The notes under the pieces: generated by a model | Databases searched by the model: none | What the model saw: the letters and a program-made list of their open reading frames with translations, nothing else | What the model was told of the DNA's origin: nothing | Translations under genes and position numbers: made by a program | Assembly: GCF_900107455.1 (NCBI RefSeq) | Contig: NZ_FNQB01000001.1 | Coordinates: forward strand, 1,860,001 to 1,924,000 | Length of the DNA: 64,000 nucleotides | Direction of reading: 5' to 3' | Origin: Asanoa ishikariensis | GTDB lineage: Bacteria > Actinomycetota > Actinomycetes > Mycobacteriales > Micromonosporaceae | Part shown: piece by piece, positions 1 to 8,915 of the stretch | How positions within the stretch are numbered: position 1 is the stretch's first letter | Layout: the number at the start of each line of letters is the position of its first letter

Positions 1-427
1 GTTCGCGTTCTTCCGGTTCACCCGGATGGGCCTCGCCATGCGGGCGGCCGCCGACGACCAGGAAGCGGCGCTGGCCCAAGGCGTCTCGGTCGGCGCGGTG
101 TTCGCCCTGAGCTGGGCGCTGGCCGGCGCGCTGGCCGCGGTCGGCGGCACGTTCGCGACGGCCGGCGTCAGCTTCGACGGCAACCTCTGGCTCACCGCGC
201 TGGTCGCCCTTCCGGTGATCATCCTCGGTGGACTCGACTCGCTGCCCGGCGCGGTGCTCGGCGGGCTGGGGGTCGGCGTGGCACAGGAGCTGGTCGCCAC
301 GTACCAGAACGACATGCCCTGGCTCGGCGGCAACGTCTCGGTGATCACGCCGTACGTGCTGATGCTGCTGGTCCTGCTCGTCCGCCCCTACGGGCTGTTC
401 GGCACGCGGGAGGTAGAGCGGGTATGA
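1..427 (+). CDS. livH: Branched-chain amino acid ABC permease, LivH type (5' truncated)
   Basis: Only the C-terminal part is present; the reading frame is open from base 2 and the gene starts before the window. The protein would be an inner-membrane permease of a branched-chain amino acid (or related) importer. The visible part has several hydrophobic segments and the family-typical stretch VALPVIILGGLDSLPGAVLGG, followed by a terminal 'VRPYGLFG' found at the end of LivH/LivM permeases. Its stop overlaps the next start by four bases (ATGA), so translation is probably coupled to the LivM-like partner. The ATPase genes are not in the window and could lie upstream. Confidence 0.85.
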   Translation, partial: FAFFRFTRMGLAMRAAADDQEAALAQGVSVGAVFALSWALAGALAAVGGTFATAGVSFDGNLWLTALVALPVIILGGLDSLPGAVLGGLGVGVAQELVATYQNDMPWLGGNVSVITPYVLMLLVLLVRPYGLFGTREVERV

Positions 428-1545
428 CCGTCGCCACCAAGGCTCCGCGCGGACGGCCGCTGCTGTTCACCTCGTACCCCAGCGAGATGAGCCTGTTCCC
501 CACGACCACCCGCAAGGTGGCGTTCGGCCTGCTGCTCGCGGTGACCGCGATCCTGCCGTTCATGCTCGCCGACGCCGAGCTGCAACTGTTGGCGACCTGT
601 TGCATCGCCGCGATCGGCGCGATCGGGCTGGGCCTGGTCACCGGGTACGCGGGCCAGGTCTCCCTCGGGCACGCGTTCTTCCTCGGCATCGGCGCGTACA
701 CCGCGTCGGTGATCAGCGGCGACCCGGACGGCCGCACCGTCGGGCTCGGCGTCACCAACATCCTCGTCTGGCTGCCCGCCGCCGGCCTGGTCGCCGGGCT
801 GTTCGGCGTCATCGTGGCACCGCTGGCCACCCGGCTGCGGGGCCTCTACCTGGCGATCGTCACGCTCGGCCTGGTCTTCATCGGCCAGCACATCTTCAAC
901 GAGTGGTCCAGCGTGACCGGTGGCGTCGGCGTGGGACGGCCCGCGCCGACGCTGGAGATCTTCGGCTACTCGCTCTTCACCACCACGGCTTCGGTCACCC
1001 GTGACCAGAAGCTGTTCTGGCTGATGGCCGCGCTGCTGCTGGTGTTCGCACTGGCGGCCCGCAACCTGGCCCGGTCCCGGGTCGGCCGGGCGTTCACGGC
1101 GATCCGGGACCGCGACATCGCGGCCGGCGTGATCGGCGTCAACCTGGCCCGCTACAAGACGATCGCGTTCGCGGTCTCGTCCTTCTACGCCGGCTGTGCG
1201 GGTGCGCTGCTGTTCACGGTGACGGGCTACATCGAGCCGACGTCGTTCAGCCTGCTGCTGTCGGTCCAGTACATCGCGATGGTGCTGATCGGCGGTGCCG
1301 GCACCATCTCCGGTGCGATCGCGGGGGCGTTCTTCATCACCCTGCTGCCCCGGATCATCCGCGAGCTGCAGGCGTTCCTCCCGTTCATCAGCACGGACGC
1401 CAACGAGGTTCCCAACGTGCTCCAGGTCGAGTCGATCCTCTACGGCGTCTTGATCATCGTGTTCCTGATTTTCGAACCGCGCGGGCTCTTCGGCCTGTGG
1501 GTCCGTGCGCGCAACTACTGGAAGTCCTGGCCCTTCTCCTACTAA
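424..1545 (+). CDS. livM: Branched-chain amino acid ABC permease, LivM type
   Basis: A 373-residue membrane protein, about the usual length for LivM. It shows the family signature 'GYAGQVSLGHAFFLGIGAY' near residues 78-96 and ends with 'FEPRGLFGLW', the usual LivM tail. Several long hydrophobic helices span the sequence. It follows the LivH-like gene with an ATGA overlap and is followed after nine bases by the solute-binding lipoprotein gene, so the three form one operon. The substrate cannot be read from the permease; leucine, isoleucine, valine, amides or urea-like compounds are all transported by relatives. Confidence 0.88.
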   Translation: MTVATKAPRGRPLLFTSYPSEMSLFPTTTRKVAFGLLLAVTAILPFMLADAELQLLATCCIAAIGAIGLGLVTGYAGQVSLGHAFFLGIGAYTASVISGDPDGRTVGLGVTNILVWLPAAGLVAGLFGVIVAPLATRLRGLYLAIVTLGLVFIGQHIFNEWSSVTGGVGVGRPAPTLEIFGYSLFTTTASVTRDQKLFWLMAALLLVFALAARNLARSRVGRAFTAIRDRDIAAGVIGVNLARYKTIAFAVSSFYAGCAGALLFTVTGYIEPTSFSLLLSVQYIAMVLIGGAGTISGAIAGAFFITLLPRIIRELQAFLPFISTDANEVPNVLQVESILYGVLIIVFLIFEPRGLFGLWVRARNYWKSWPFSY

Positions 1546-1554
1546 GAGGTGCGC

Positions 1555-2838
1555 ATGAAGCGACTGGCATCCGGTGCCGTCGTCGTCCTCCTCGCGGTCG
1601 CCCTCGGCGGCTGCAGGGGCAGCGATGCGGAAACCGGGGAGTCCGGCGTCAAGGTCGACGTCGGTGTGACGTCCGAGCCCTGCCCCGAGGCCGTCAACAA
1701 AGAAAAGGGCTGCATCTACCTCGGCATCCTGTCGGATCTGACCGAGGGCCCGTTCCGGGCGCTGGCGGTCCCGATCACCGACGCGCAGAAGGCGTTCTGG
1801 AAGCGCGTCAACAACAACGGCGGCATCGGCGACTACGAGGTCGACGTCACCAAATACATCCGCGACAACAAATACAACCCGCAGGTGACCAACCAGGTGT
1901 ACCAGGAGATCAAGCCCAACATCCTGGCGCTGGCGCAGACCCTCGGCTCGCCGACCACCGCGGCCATCCTGCCCGACATGAAGTCCAACAACGTGGTCGG
2001 TTCGCCGGCGGCGTGGACCTCGGCGTACGCGTTCGAAGACGTGATCATCGAGTCCGGTGCCAACTACTGCATCGAGTCGATGAACGCGCTCGACTACGCG
2101 GCCGAGACGTACAAGCCGAAGAAGGTCATGGCCGTGCACCTCGCCGGTGACTACGGCGACGACGCGGCGGCCGGCGCGAAGCTGGCGTCGGAGAAGCTCG
2201 GCTTCACGTTCAGCGACGTGAAGACCGACACCGGCACCGACAAGCAGGCCGGCGCGATCGGGGCGCTGCTGTCGCAACAGCCGGACGTCGTGATCCTGAC
2301 GATGGGCCCGGCCGACGCGGCCGCGGTCGTCGGTGGTGCGGCGGCCCGGGGCTTCAAGGGGCGGTTCATCGGTACGAGCCCGACCTGGAATCCGGCCCTG
2401 TTGCAGAGCCCGGCCGGGCCGGCGCTGACCGCGCTCTACGAGCAGAGCGGACCGTGGGGCTCGTGGGGCACCGATACGCCCGGCCACAAGGCGATGCGCG
2501 ACGCGTTGCCGGGCAAGACGCCCTCCGATGGCTACACGTCCGGCTGGATCTGGTCGTACCCGATGAAGGCCGCACTGGAGAAGGCGAACTCCAACGGTGA
2601 CCTGACCCGGGCCGGCATGCTGGCCGCCGTCAAGCAGCTCAGCTCGGTGGACTACGAGGGCATGCTGCCGACGGGCGCCGGCAACTACGCCGGTGGTGCG
2701 CAGGGCACGTTCCGCCAGACCCAGATCTCCAAGGTGGACGCGGCGGCGCCGACCGGCGTCTCCCCGGTCCGCCCGCTCTTCGAGGGCCCGACCGCGAAGG
2801 CGTTCACTCTCGACAAGCCCTGCTTCGAACAGCTCTGA
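1555..2838 (+). CDS. ABC importer substrate-binding lipoprotein, branched-chain amino acid type
   Basis: A 427-residue extracytoplasmic binding protein (periplasmic-binding-protein type 1 fold, Peripla_BP_6-like). The N-terminus MKRLASG...ALGGC is a lipoprotein signal with lipobox LGGC, so the mature protein should be tethered to the outer face of the membrane. I chose ATG 1555 because GAGG at 1546-1549 sits five bases upstream; a GTG at 1549 in the same frame is possible but overlaps that site. It closes the Liv operon and is followed by a hairpin terminator. The mature protein contains several cysteines. The true ligand is unknown. Confidence 0.85.
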   Translation: MKRLASGAVVVLLAVALGGCRGSDAETGESGVKVDVGVTSEPCPEAVNKEKGCIYLGILSDLTEGPFRALAVPITDAQKAFWKRVNNNGGIGDYEVDVTKYIRDNKYNPQVTNQVYQEIKPNILALAQTLGSPTTAAILPDMKSNNVVGSPAAWTSAYAFEDVIIESGANYCIESMNALDYAAETYKPKKVMAVHLAGDYGDDAAAGAKLASEKLGFTFSDVKTDTGTDKQAGAIGALLSQQPDVVILTMGPADAAAVVGGAAARGFKGRFIGTSPTWNPALLQSPAGPALTALYEQSGPWGSWGTDTPGHKAMRDALPGKTPSDGYTSGWIWSYPMKAALEKANSNGDLTRAGMLAAVKQLSSVDYEGMLPTGAGNYAGGAQGTFRQTQISKVDAAAPTGVSPVRPLFEGPTAKAFTLDKPCFEQL

Positions 2839-2848
2839 GATCGACTCG

Positions 2849-2885
2849 GCGGCCGCCGTGTCCCCCGGGCGCGGCGGCCGCTTTG
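2849..2885 (+). terminator. Hairpin terminator after Liv operon
   Basis: GCGGCCGCCG (2849-2858) pairs perfectly with CGGCGGCCGC (2872-2881) over a 13-base loop and is followed by TTTGTC. It lies just after the binding-protein stop. Confidence 0.7.
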
Positions 2886-3170
2886 TCGCAATTTTCGGGT
2901 CCCACCCACGGGAGTGAGGGGGCATAGCCCCTCCAACCTGGGCAAACACCCGGCTACACCGCCGCCCGCCGCATCCCGAAGTGCCAGGTGGCCGATTGCG
3001 GCACTTCCCTCAACTAGCTTGCGTTTCGCACAATGGCAGCAGAGCTTTTCCGCCGCTCACAGGGCGGGCTCCCCGCGGATCAACGCGACCTGCCTTCGCT
3101 TCTCCGGAGGGCCGATCGGGAACGGCACGTCACAGCACAGCCCGCAACACGGAGCTGCTGGAGGCACCCC

Positions 3171-3668
3171 GTGAACGCAACCCGCCCGCAACCCATCACC
3201 TCGGCCAGCCCATCGCCGACACCGCTCTACCGGCAGCCCGGCATCCTCGTCACGAGCGAGGCGTTTGTGGTGGCCGGCCGGCGGTTCCCGGTGCGCGACC
3301 TGTCCAACCTGCGCACCGCGCGGGGCCCGCACGACCGCCTCACCATGCGGTCGGTGCTGGTCACCGGCGCGGTCCTGGGCAGCGTCGGCATCGCGATGAG
3401 CTTCAGCGGCGCGACCCTGAGCCCGACGGCGTTCCTCCTGCTGGGCGCGGCGGCGTTCGTGCCGATCGCCCTCGTCTCCTTCGGCCACCGGATGCGGCCG
3501 CGGGCCTACGAGCTCTGGGGCGACTACCGAGGCATGACGGTGCTGCTGTTCAGCTCCGACGAAGAGCGCGAATACGGCCAGGTGACCCGGGCCCTGCTCC
3601 GAGCCCAGGAGGTCTACCGCATGGGCGGCATGGCCTCGCCGCCACTGGTCAACGTCTACCCCTGGTAA
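3171..3668 (+). CDS. DUF6232 family small membrane protein
   Basis: A 165-residue protein. GTG 3171 is preferred because GGAGG at 3160-3164 precedes it by six bases and the residues before it look non-coding. After a polar N-terminus comes a short 'ILVTSEAFVVAGRRFPVRDL' stretch, then two adjacent hydrophobic segments (about residues 62-102), then a soluble tail. This arrangement (a strand-rich start saying how a value is set, two helices, a PH-like tail) matches DUF6232 as I remember it. Function unknown. It is monocistronic, closed by a strong terminator. Confidence 0.7.
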   Translation: MNATRPQPITSASPSPTPLYRQPGILVTSEAFVVAGRRFPVRDLSNLRTARGPHDRLTMRSVLVTGAVLGSVGIAMSFSGATLSPTAFLLLGAAAFVPIALVSFGHRMRPRAYELWGDYRGMTVLLFSSDEEREYGQVTRALLRAQEVYRMGGMASPPLVNVYPW

Positions 3669-3708
3669 GACTTTCCCGAATAGAGCGCTCGCACGGCGGG
3701 CGGGCGCG

Positions 3709-3752
3709 GGTCGCCGGCGAACTCCCTAGGGTTCGCCGGCGACCTTTCTTTT
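3709..3752 (+). terminator. Strong intrinsic terminator
   Basis: Perfect 14-bp stem GGTCGCCGGCGAAC (3709-3722) / GTTCGCCGGCGACC (3731-3744), 8-base loop, then TTTCTTTT. It insulates the DUF6232 gene from the NACHT gene. Confidence 0.9.
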
Positions 3753-3764
3753 GGCCGCTGTGAG

Positions 3765-3776
3765 TACCCTGCGTGC
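3765..3776 (+). promoter_or_regulatory. Leaderless promoter -10 element of the NACHT gene
   Basis: TACCCT (3765-3770) fits the actinobacterial TANNNT -10 element and lies exactly six bases before ATG 3777, with no ribosome binding site. Transcription would start at or next to the start codon. Confidence 0.6.
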
Positions 3777-6359
3777 ATGCGGGACTCCTCACCGCTTACC
3801 TACGCGGGTGCACTCCAGATCATCCACGGCCGCCAGCACCGCATCCTCCGTGTCCTCGACCGGCTCGCCGACGCCGGGCTGCTGCTCGGTGCTGTGGTGT
3901 TCCCGCCGGTGCTGGCGCTGGTCGATGCCAAGCAGGAGTTGACCGGCGTGCTCCGTGACGGTCTCGGGCGCGCCACGGAGCGGCTCGGCAGCGCCGGTGG
4001 TCGCGACCGGCTGGAGCTGATCGCAGCGGCGCACACGACGGTCGCGCTGTCCGCGATCTTCGACGCGATCGCGCAGCGCGTCGGCCCGAGCTTCGCCCGG
4101 CTGGAGGTCACCGAGGACGAGAAGTTGCAGCTCGCCTCCGCGCCAGGACACCTGGTGAAGCAGCAGGAGTGGACCGCGGCCCTGTTGGCAGCCGACATCC
4201 CGATGCCTGGTCCTACCCGGGGCTTCCAGGAGAACCTGGACGAGGAGTTGGCGCCCCGCTTCACGGCCTTGGCGAACAAGGCGGTGGCGTTCTTCGAGGG
4301 TCTGCGCGCGTGGCGGGAGCTCGATGTTGACGCCGGGGCATTGCGCGCGGAGGTCAGCGACCTCGCCGTCAGCCTCTACCGGGAGCGGTACACGCGAATG
4401 GCGGCCGAGGTGCCGGAGTTCTTCGTCTGGGCCTCGATCGGCGAACACGCCGCGACCCGCGACCGGCTGACCACACTCAACGAGGCGATGGCGGAGATCC
4501 TCGCCGGCCAGTCGGAGGCGATGGGCAAGCTGCACGACCTGCTCGCGTCGGCGAACACCCGCGGGCGACCGGAGGTCGACCTGTACCGATCGCGCCTGGC
4601 CCGCGTGAACGCCGCGGCACTCCACAAGCCTTTGCTGCGGACCGGAAGCGTGCCGTCGGGCCTGTCCCTGCCGACCGTGACCCAGGGCTTCGTCACCCCG
4701 CGATTCCGCACCGCCCTGTCCGGTCCTGGTGCCAACGCCTCGCAGGAAGCCTGGTGGGCCGACCAGCCGGTGCACGACGGACTCGACGAGTTCCTCGCCG
4801 CCTTTCTGGCGCACCCGCAGTCGGTCCGTGCGCCGTTGGTCGTGCTCGGCCATCCGGGCGCGGGGAAGTCCATGCTCACCTCAGTCCTCGCGGCCCGCCT
4901 GCCGTCGGAGTCGTTCACCGTCGTGCCGGTGCAGCTTCGGCGCGTCAACGCCGACGACTCCGTGCACGCGCAGATCGAGACGGCGCTCCAAGACCTGCTC
5001 CACGAGCAGGTCTCCTGGGCACGGATCGCCGACGAGGGTCACGACGCGGTGCGGGTGGTCCTCCTCGACGGGTTCGACGAGCTGATGCAGGCGACGGGTG
5101 CCGCACAGTCGAGCTACCTGAGCGAGGTCAAGGCCTTCCAGGAGCACGAGTACGACCTCGGCCGGCCCGTCGCCGTCGTCGTCACCTCGCGGACGCTGGT
5201 CGTCGACCGCGCCCGTATCCCGCCCGGCTGCCTGCTGGTCAAGCTCGAGGACTTCGACGACGCTCAGCTCGGTTCCTGGCTGTCGGCGTGGAACGCTGCC
5301 AACGCGGCCTCGGAGGGCTTCCGGCCGTTGACGGTCGACGAGGTCCTCCATCATGGAACGTTGGCCAGGCAGCCGCTGCTGCTGACGATGTTGGCGATCT
5401 ACGCCGCCGATCCGGACGCCGACCGTCTGGACGCGGGCGACCTGTCGACTGCGGCGCTCTACCAACGCCTGTTGGAGAGTTTCATCCGCCGGCAGGTCAT
5501 CGAGAAGCCGGAGCGGCCGCCGGCGCCCGAGGAAGTGCCGACACTGATGGCCACCGAACGTTGGGCGCTCAGCATCGCCGCGTACGCCATGTTCAACCGC
5601 GGCCGGCAGTACGCGACCGAGGGGGACCTGGACCGTGACCTTGAAGCGCTGCTCGGGCAGAGCGAGCCGCACCGGCAGAGGGGCTTCGGCGCGCGGCTGG
5701 GCCGAGCCCGGCAGACGATGGGCAACTTCTTCTTCGTGCACGTCTCGCACGCCGACGAGGGTGGCGGCCCTGGCCGGCAGAGCTACGAGTTCCTGCATGC
5801 CACCTTCGGCGAGTTCCTGCTCGCGGACCGGGCGATCCGCCTGCTCGAGGGGTATGCGCGGCAGCACGCGATCCACCGCGGCGACCCGTCGGCGCATCCG
5901 AAGCCGGACGACAGCATGCTGCGGGCGTTGCTGTCACACCAGCCGCTCGTCGAACGTCGTCCGGCCCTGGAGTTCGCCCGGCAGTTACTGCTGGCCCGCG
6001 ACGAGACCTTTCAGCAGCAGATCGTCGAGTCAGCGCGGTATTTGGTCGCCGGTGCCCGCTCTGGCTACGTGCCGTCGGACTATCGCCCCACGGTCTTCGA
6101 CGTCGTCGACCGCGCCGCCCTCTACACGATCAACCTGGTGTTGCTCGCCGCAGCGGCAGGGGGATTCCCGTTGGCCGAGCCGCACGTGCGTGGGTTGGCG
6201 AGGCTGTGGTGGGCGGTGGTGCCGGCCGAGTCGTGGGACCGGCTCGACGAGACGTTGACTGTCGAGCCGAACGCCGGCGCCTTGGAGTTGAGGTTGCACA
6301 ACGGCGACGCTCGACGAGGTCGGAGCCGATCATTGTCGAGCGCGCTGGACAAGGCCTGA
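3777..6359 (+). CDS. NACHT-domain STAND NTPase with N-terminal helical region
   Basis: An 860-residue protein. Residues 1-320 or so are helix-rich and begin with 'LTYAGALQII', which resembles the NACHT N-terminal helical (NNH) domains of actinobacteria. The NTPase core has a Walker A motif GHPGAGKS at about residue 358 and Walker B RVVLLDGFDEL at about 426, followed by 'VVVTSRT' (sensor-like). The rest is a helical/winged-helix and C-terminal region without clear repeats. Bacterial NACHT proteins include anti-phage NLR-like sensors; that role here is inference, since no nuclease or other effector domain is visible. Translation appears leaderless. Its 3' end overlaps the convergent XRE gene by 30 bases, and two XRE/DUF5753 genes and two DUF397 genes follow. 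Confidence 0.85.
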   Translation: MRDSSPLTYAGALQIIHGRQHRILRVLDRLADAGLLLGAVVFPPVLALVDAKQELTGVLRDGLGRATERLGSAGGRDRLELIAAAHTTVALSAIFDAIAQRVGPSFARLEVTEDEKLQLASAPGHLVKQQEWTAALLAADIPMPGPTRGFQENLDEELAPRFTALANKAVAFFEGLRAWRELDVDAGALRAEVSDLAVSLYRERYTRMAAEVPEFFVWASIGEHAATRDRLTTLNEAMAEILAGQSEAMGKLHDLLASANTRGRPEVDLYRSRLARVNAAALHKPLLRTGSVPSGLSLPTVTQGFVTPRFRTALSGPGANASQEAWWADQPVHDGLDEFLAAFLAHPQSVRAPLVVLGHPGAGKSMLTSVLAARLPSESFTVVPVQLRRVNADDSVHAQIETALQDLLHEQVSWARIADEGHDAVRVVLLDGFDELMQATGAAQSSYLSEVKAFQEHEYDLGRPVAVVVTSRTLVVDRARIPPGCLLVKLEDFDDAQLGSWLSAWNAANAASEGFRPLTVDEVLHHGTLARQPLLLTMLAIYAADPDADRLDAGDLSTAALYQRLLESFIRRQVIEKPERPPAPEEVPTLMATERWALSIAAYAMFNRGRQYATEGDLDRDLEALLGQSEPHRQRGFGARLGRARQTMGNFFFVHVSHADEGGGPGRQSYEFLHATFGEFLLADRAIRLLEGYARQHAIHRGDPSAHPKPDDSMLRALLSHQPLVERRPALEFARQLLLARDETFQQQIVESARYLVAGARSGYVPSDYRPTVFDVVDRAALYTINLVLLAAAAGGFPLAEPHVRGLARLWWAVVPAESWDRLDETLTVEPNAGALELRLHNGDARRGRSRSLSSALDKA

Positions 6360-7232
6360 GCCCACGCCGGACGCGTAGCCGTCGGCCGCCCGGCGGAGTA
6401 GGGCCCGCGTCTGTGCGGTCGTCAACGCCTCAGTCCACATCTGCTCGAATGCTGTCCGTGCCCGCGCGACCTCGTCGGCGACTTCACTGAGCGTGTCGCT
6501 GTGGACGTTCTCGACATAGAGGACTCCGGGGTCCTGCTCGAAACCTAGGAGCGTGAAAGAGGTCAGGTAATGCGGAATCCCGGCGTCGAATGGCCGAACT
6601 CTGATCTCGATGTTGGGGCGTCGTGTCAGCTCGACGAGCCAACGAAGCTGCTCGCACATAGTCTCCGAGTCCCCGACAGGACGGCGGACGATTGACTCGT
6701 CAAGGAGGACGAAGATCTGGGGTGGCGATGGACGTTCGAGGAGCTCCTGCTGTCGTGCTCGCCGTATGGAGGTCGTCGCCAGGCGCTGCTCGTCTGAGCC
6801 TGTTGGCAAGTGGCCGTTGAGGACCTCATCGATGTAACGGCGAGACTGAAATATGCCGGGAACCAGCGTCGTCTGATAGGAGCTGATGGTGGCAGCCCCC
6901 CATTCGAGGCCGGCATAGACGCGAAAATTGGTGCTGAACTCTCTCCTGTGGAAGAGATCCCACCACCATCCGCGTTGACGCGCGGATGCGGACAGAGCAG
7001 CCAGTTCGGCCTCCAACTCGGGTCCGACACGGTAGAGGGCGGCCAGTGTGGCGACGTCGGCAGAGCTGACCGCCACGGTGCCATTCTCGATCCGTTGCAG
7101 CTTCGAGATCGACCAGCCGAGCTGACGCACGGCCTCGGCCTGAGTCGTCACGTTGACCTCGCGTGCCTCGCGTAGCAGCGCGCGCAAACGACGGCCGGCG
7201 ATGACCGGACTGGTCGGCGAATCCGACGTCAT
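6330..7232 (-). CDS. XRE-family HTH regulator with DUF5753 domain
   Basis: A 300-residue protein with an N-terminal helix-turn-helix (residues ~12-65, 'QAEAVRQLGWSISKLQRIENG') and a C-terminal DUF5753 domain, recognised by 'YAGLEWGAATISSYQTTLVPGI' (split here by my reading) and the closing 'VLYVEN' segment. DUF5753 regulators are usually partnered with small DUF397 proteins and occur in many copies in Streptomyces and Micromonospora genomes; they act as DNA-binding regulators or antitoxin-like proteins. It converges on the NACHT gene and overlaps its last 30 bases. The next gene upstream is a paralogue 29 bases away, so the two may be co-transcribed. Confidence 0.85.
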   Translation of the reverse strand: MTSDSPTSPVIAGRRLRALLREAREVNVTTQAEAVRQLGWSISKLQRIENGTVAVSSADVATLAALYRVGPELEAELAALSASARQRGWWWDLFHRREFSTNFRVYAGLEWGAATISSYQTTLVPGIFQSRRYIDEVLNGHLPTGSDEQRLATTSIRRARQQELLERPSPPQIFVLLDESIVRRPVGDSETMCEQLRWLVELTRRPNIEIRVRPFDAGIPHYLTSFTLLGFEQDPGVLYVENVHSDTLSEVADEVARARTAFEQMWTEALTTAQTRALLRRAADGYASGVGSGLVQRARQ

Positions 7233-7261
7233 CCTTCAAGGATCGCCTGTGCCCGCAAGAC

Positions 7262-8122
7262 CTAGAGCTCGCCCGCGACCTTTTCGATGAAGGCGATCGA
7301 GTCGAGCTCGCTCAGGGCGCCGGATCGCAGCCAGGCGAACTCTTCGTGGTACGGCGCGGTTTCCATCGGGCGCTCCAGGAAGTTCTCCAGCAGCGCGCTC
7401 TCCAGATAGACCACGTCGCCGTCGGCTTCGTCGGGGAAGCCCAGGATCACGAAGGAGCCTGCGGACGTGGTGGCGCCCGCGGAGAACGGGACTATCTGGA
7501 TGGTGATGTTGGGTGCGGCCGCCAGCGAGACCAGGTGCTCGAGTTGCTCGCGGTGGACCTTGGTGCCGCCGATCACGCGGCGCAGGACGGCCTCGTCGAG
7601 GATGATGTCGAACTGCGGCGGGTCTTCGCGGCCCAGGATCTCGGACTTGCGGCGCATCCGGACTTCGATGCGGGCGTCGACTTCCTCGGGGCGGACCTGG
7701 CCCGGGGTGCGGTGGGTGATCACCGCGCGCGCGTAGTCGGGGGTCTGGGCAAGGCCCGGCATCACGCTCGACTGGAAACAGCTCATGGCGGATGCCTCGG
7801 ACTCGAGGCCGATGTATTGCGCGTAGTGCGCGGGGATCGCCGAGCGGGCCTCTTGCCACCAAGGCTTCTGCCGGGCCAGCCGGGCGAGCGCGATCAGCTC
7901 TTCGGCCTCGGTCGTGCCGTCGATGCGGTAGAGGTTGAGCAGCGCACGGACGTCATTGGTCGACACGCTGACGCGACCGGTCTCGATGCGAATCAGCTTG
8001 CTGAGCGACCAGTCCATCGCCTCAGCAACGTGTTCCTGGGTCAACTTTGCGTGTTCCCGAGCCGCCCTCAGAGCCGTGCGCAGTCGGCGCCGGCCGGCAG
8101 TGGGCCCTTGGACCGTCGTCAC
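7262..8122 (-). CDS. XRE-family HTH regulator with DUF5753 domain (second copy)
   Basis: A 286-residue paralogue of the previous gene: N-terminal helix-turn-helix ('LTQEHVAEAMDWSLSKLIRI') and DUF5753 ('YIGLESEASAMSCFQSSVMPG'). I place the start at GTG 8122 because the coding strand shows GGAGGCGGAGGC directly before it; an open extension to ATG 8173 exists but adds a glycine-rich, non-conserved leader. It probably shares an operon with the copy at 6330-7232. A DUF397 gene, the usual partner, lies 170 bases upstream on the same strand. A role as repressor of the neighbouring cluster is inference. Confidence 0.85.
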   Translation of the reverse strand: MTTVQGPTAGRRRLRTALRAAREHAKLTQEHVAEAMDWSLSKLIRIETGRVSVSTNDVRALLNLYRIDGTTEAEELIALARLARQKPWWQEARSAIPAHYAQYIGLESEASAMSCFQSSVMPGLAQTPDYARAVITHRTPGQVRPEEVDARIEVRMRRKSEILGREDPPQFDIILDEAVLRRVIGGTKVHREQLEHLVSLAAAPNITIQIVPFSAGATTSAGSFVILGFPDEADGDVVYLESALLENFLERPMETAPYHEEFAWLRSGALSELDSIAFIEKVAGEL

Positions 8123-8246
8123 GCCTCCGCCTCCGGTGAGGAGATGTGGTCTCAGGTTGGCCATCTGGCACATTGCGATTAGCCAGGTTGCACTAAGCCA
8201 AGCTTACACCTGTCGATAGACGTTCGGCCATCCGTTTGTATATATG

Positions 8247-8277
8247 CGGCACGCCGGCTCGAACGGCCGGCGTGCCG
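8247..8277 (-). terminator. 12-bp hairpin after DUF397 gene
   Basis: CGGCACGCCGGC (8247-8258) pairs with GCCGGCGTGCCG (8266-8277). No T-run follows on the minus strand, so it may be a weak terminator or an RNA-stabilising stem. Confidence 0.55.
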
Positions 8278-8292
8278 ATTCGAGGTAGAACT

Positions 8293-8493
8293 TCAGCGCA
8301 GGTCGAACTCGCCGGCCGCCACACCAGCGATGAAGCCACGCCACGACGCGGTGTCGAACGCGATACGGGTGTCGGGCGTGGTGGAGTTGCGCAGGATCGC
8401 GCCCTCACTGACGGTAGCGACCTCGACGCAGTTGGTCGCTTCACAGCGTGAGCTGCGACGGAAAACGGGCATGGCAGTGTTGCTTCCGGACAT
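8293..8493 (-). CDS. DUF397 small protein
   Basis: A 66-residue protein. ATG 8493 has GGAG six bases upstream on the coding strand. It carries the full DUF397 pattern: 'FRRSSRCEATNCVEVA', then 'ILRNSTTPDTRIAFD', then 'WRGFIAGVAAGEFDL'. DUF397 proteins are typically encoded beside XRE/DUF5753 regulators and are thought to work with them. Here the pair partner is the XRE gene just downstream. Molecular activity is unknown. Confidence 0.85.
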   Translation of the reverse strand: MSGSNTAMPVFRRSSRCEATNCVEVATVSEGAILRNSTTPDTRIAFDTASWRGFIAGVAAGEFDLR

Positions 8494-8747
8494 CAAAATC
8501 TCCGCAGGCTCGGGGCTTCTCTAGGGCACCAAAAAGACGCGGCATGCGGGATTGCCACAAAGGGCCGCGCCAGGATAGGAACCTAGCGGTCGAGCGTCCA
8601 CATTGGAAGCCGAAGCGCTCAGATGCTGCGATTTTTATCCCATTGGAATGAAGATCACGCGAGATGAAAACGGAATCACCGTGAGTGAGCACGCTCATGG
8701 TGACGGTCACTCTTCGCAGTGTGACCGTGCTGTGCGAGATTGTATTG

Positions 8748-8915
8748 ATGGGTGTGACTCTTGTCTGGCATCGCAGCAGTCACTGCGAATCAAACCAGTG
8801 TGTCGACGTGGCGGTTACGGGCGACGTCGTGCTCGTTCGGGGGAACCCCGGTGGGCCGGTGTTGCGTTTTCCCCCGGAAGCGTGGCGCGCGCTGTGCGCG
8901 GCACTCAAGAGGTGA
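8748..8915 (+). CDS. DUF397 small protein, divergent copy
   Basis: About 55 residues. The body 'WHRSSHCESNQCVDVAVTGD' followed by 'VLRFPPEAWRALCAAL' is DUF397. It lies on the opposite strand from the other DUF397 gene, 250 bases away, with its own promoter region. The start is uncertain: ATG 8748 is my choice, GTG 8754 and an ATG at 8697 are open in frame. Its stop overlaps the convergent DUF3817 gene by 11 bases. Confidence 0.7.
   Translation: MGVTLVWHRSSHCESNQCVDVAVTGDVVLVRGNPGGPVLRFPPEAWRALCAALKR

Noticed and set aside
388-2949. Very long open frames opposite real genes, for example 388-2949, 22504-25125 and 29744-32359 on the minus strand
   Set aside because: They are Arg/Asp/Gly-rich shadows caused by high GC; the genes on the other strand show clear family motifs.
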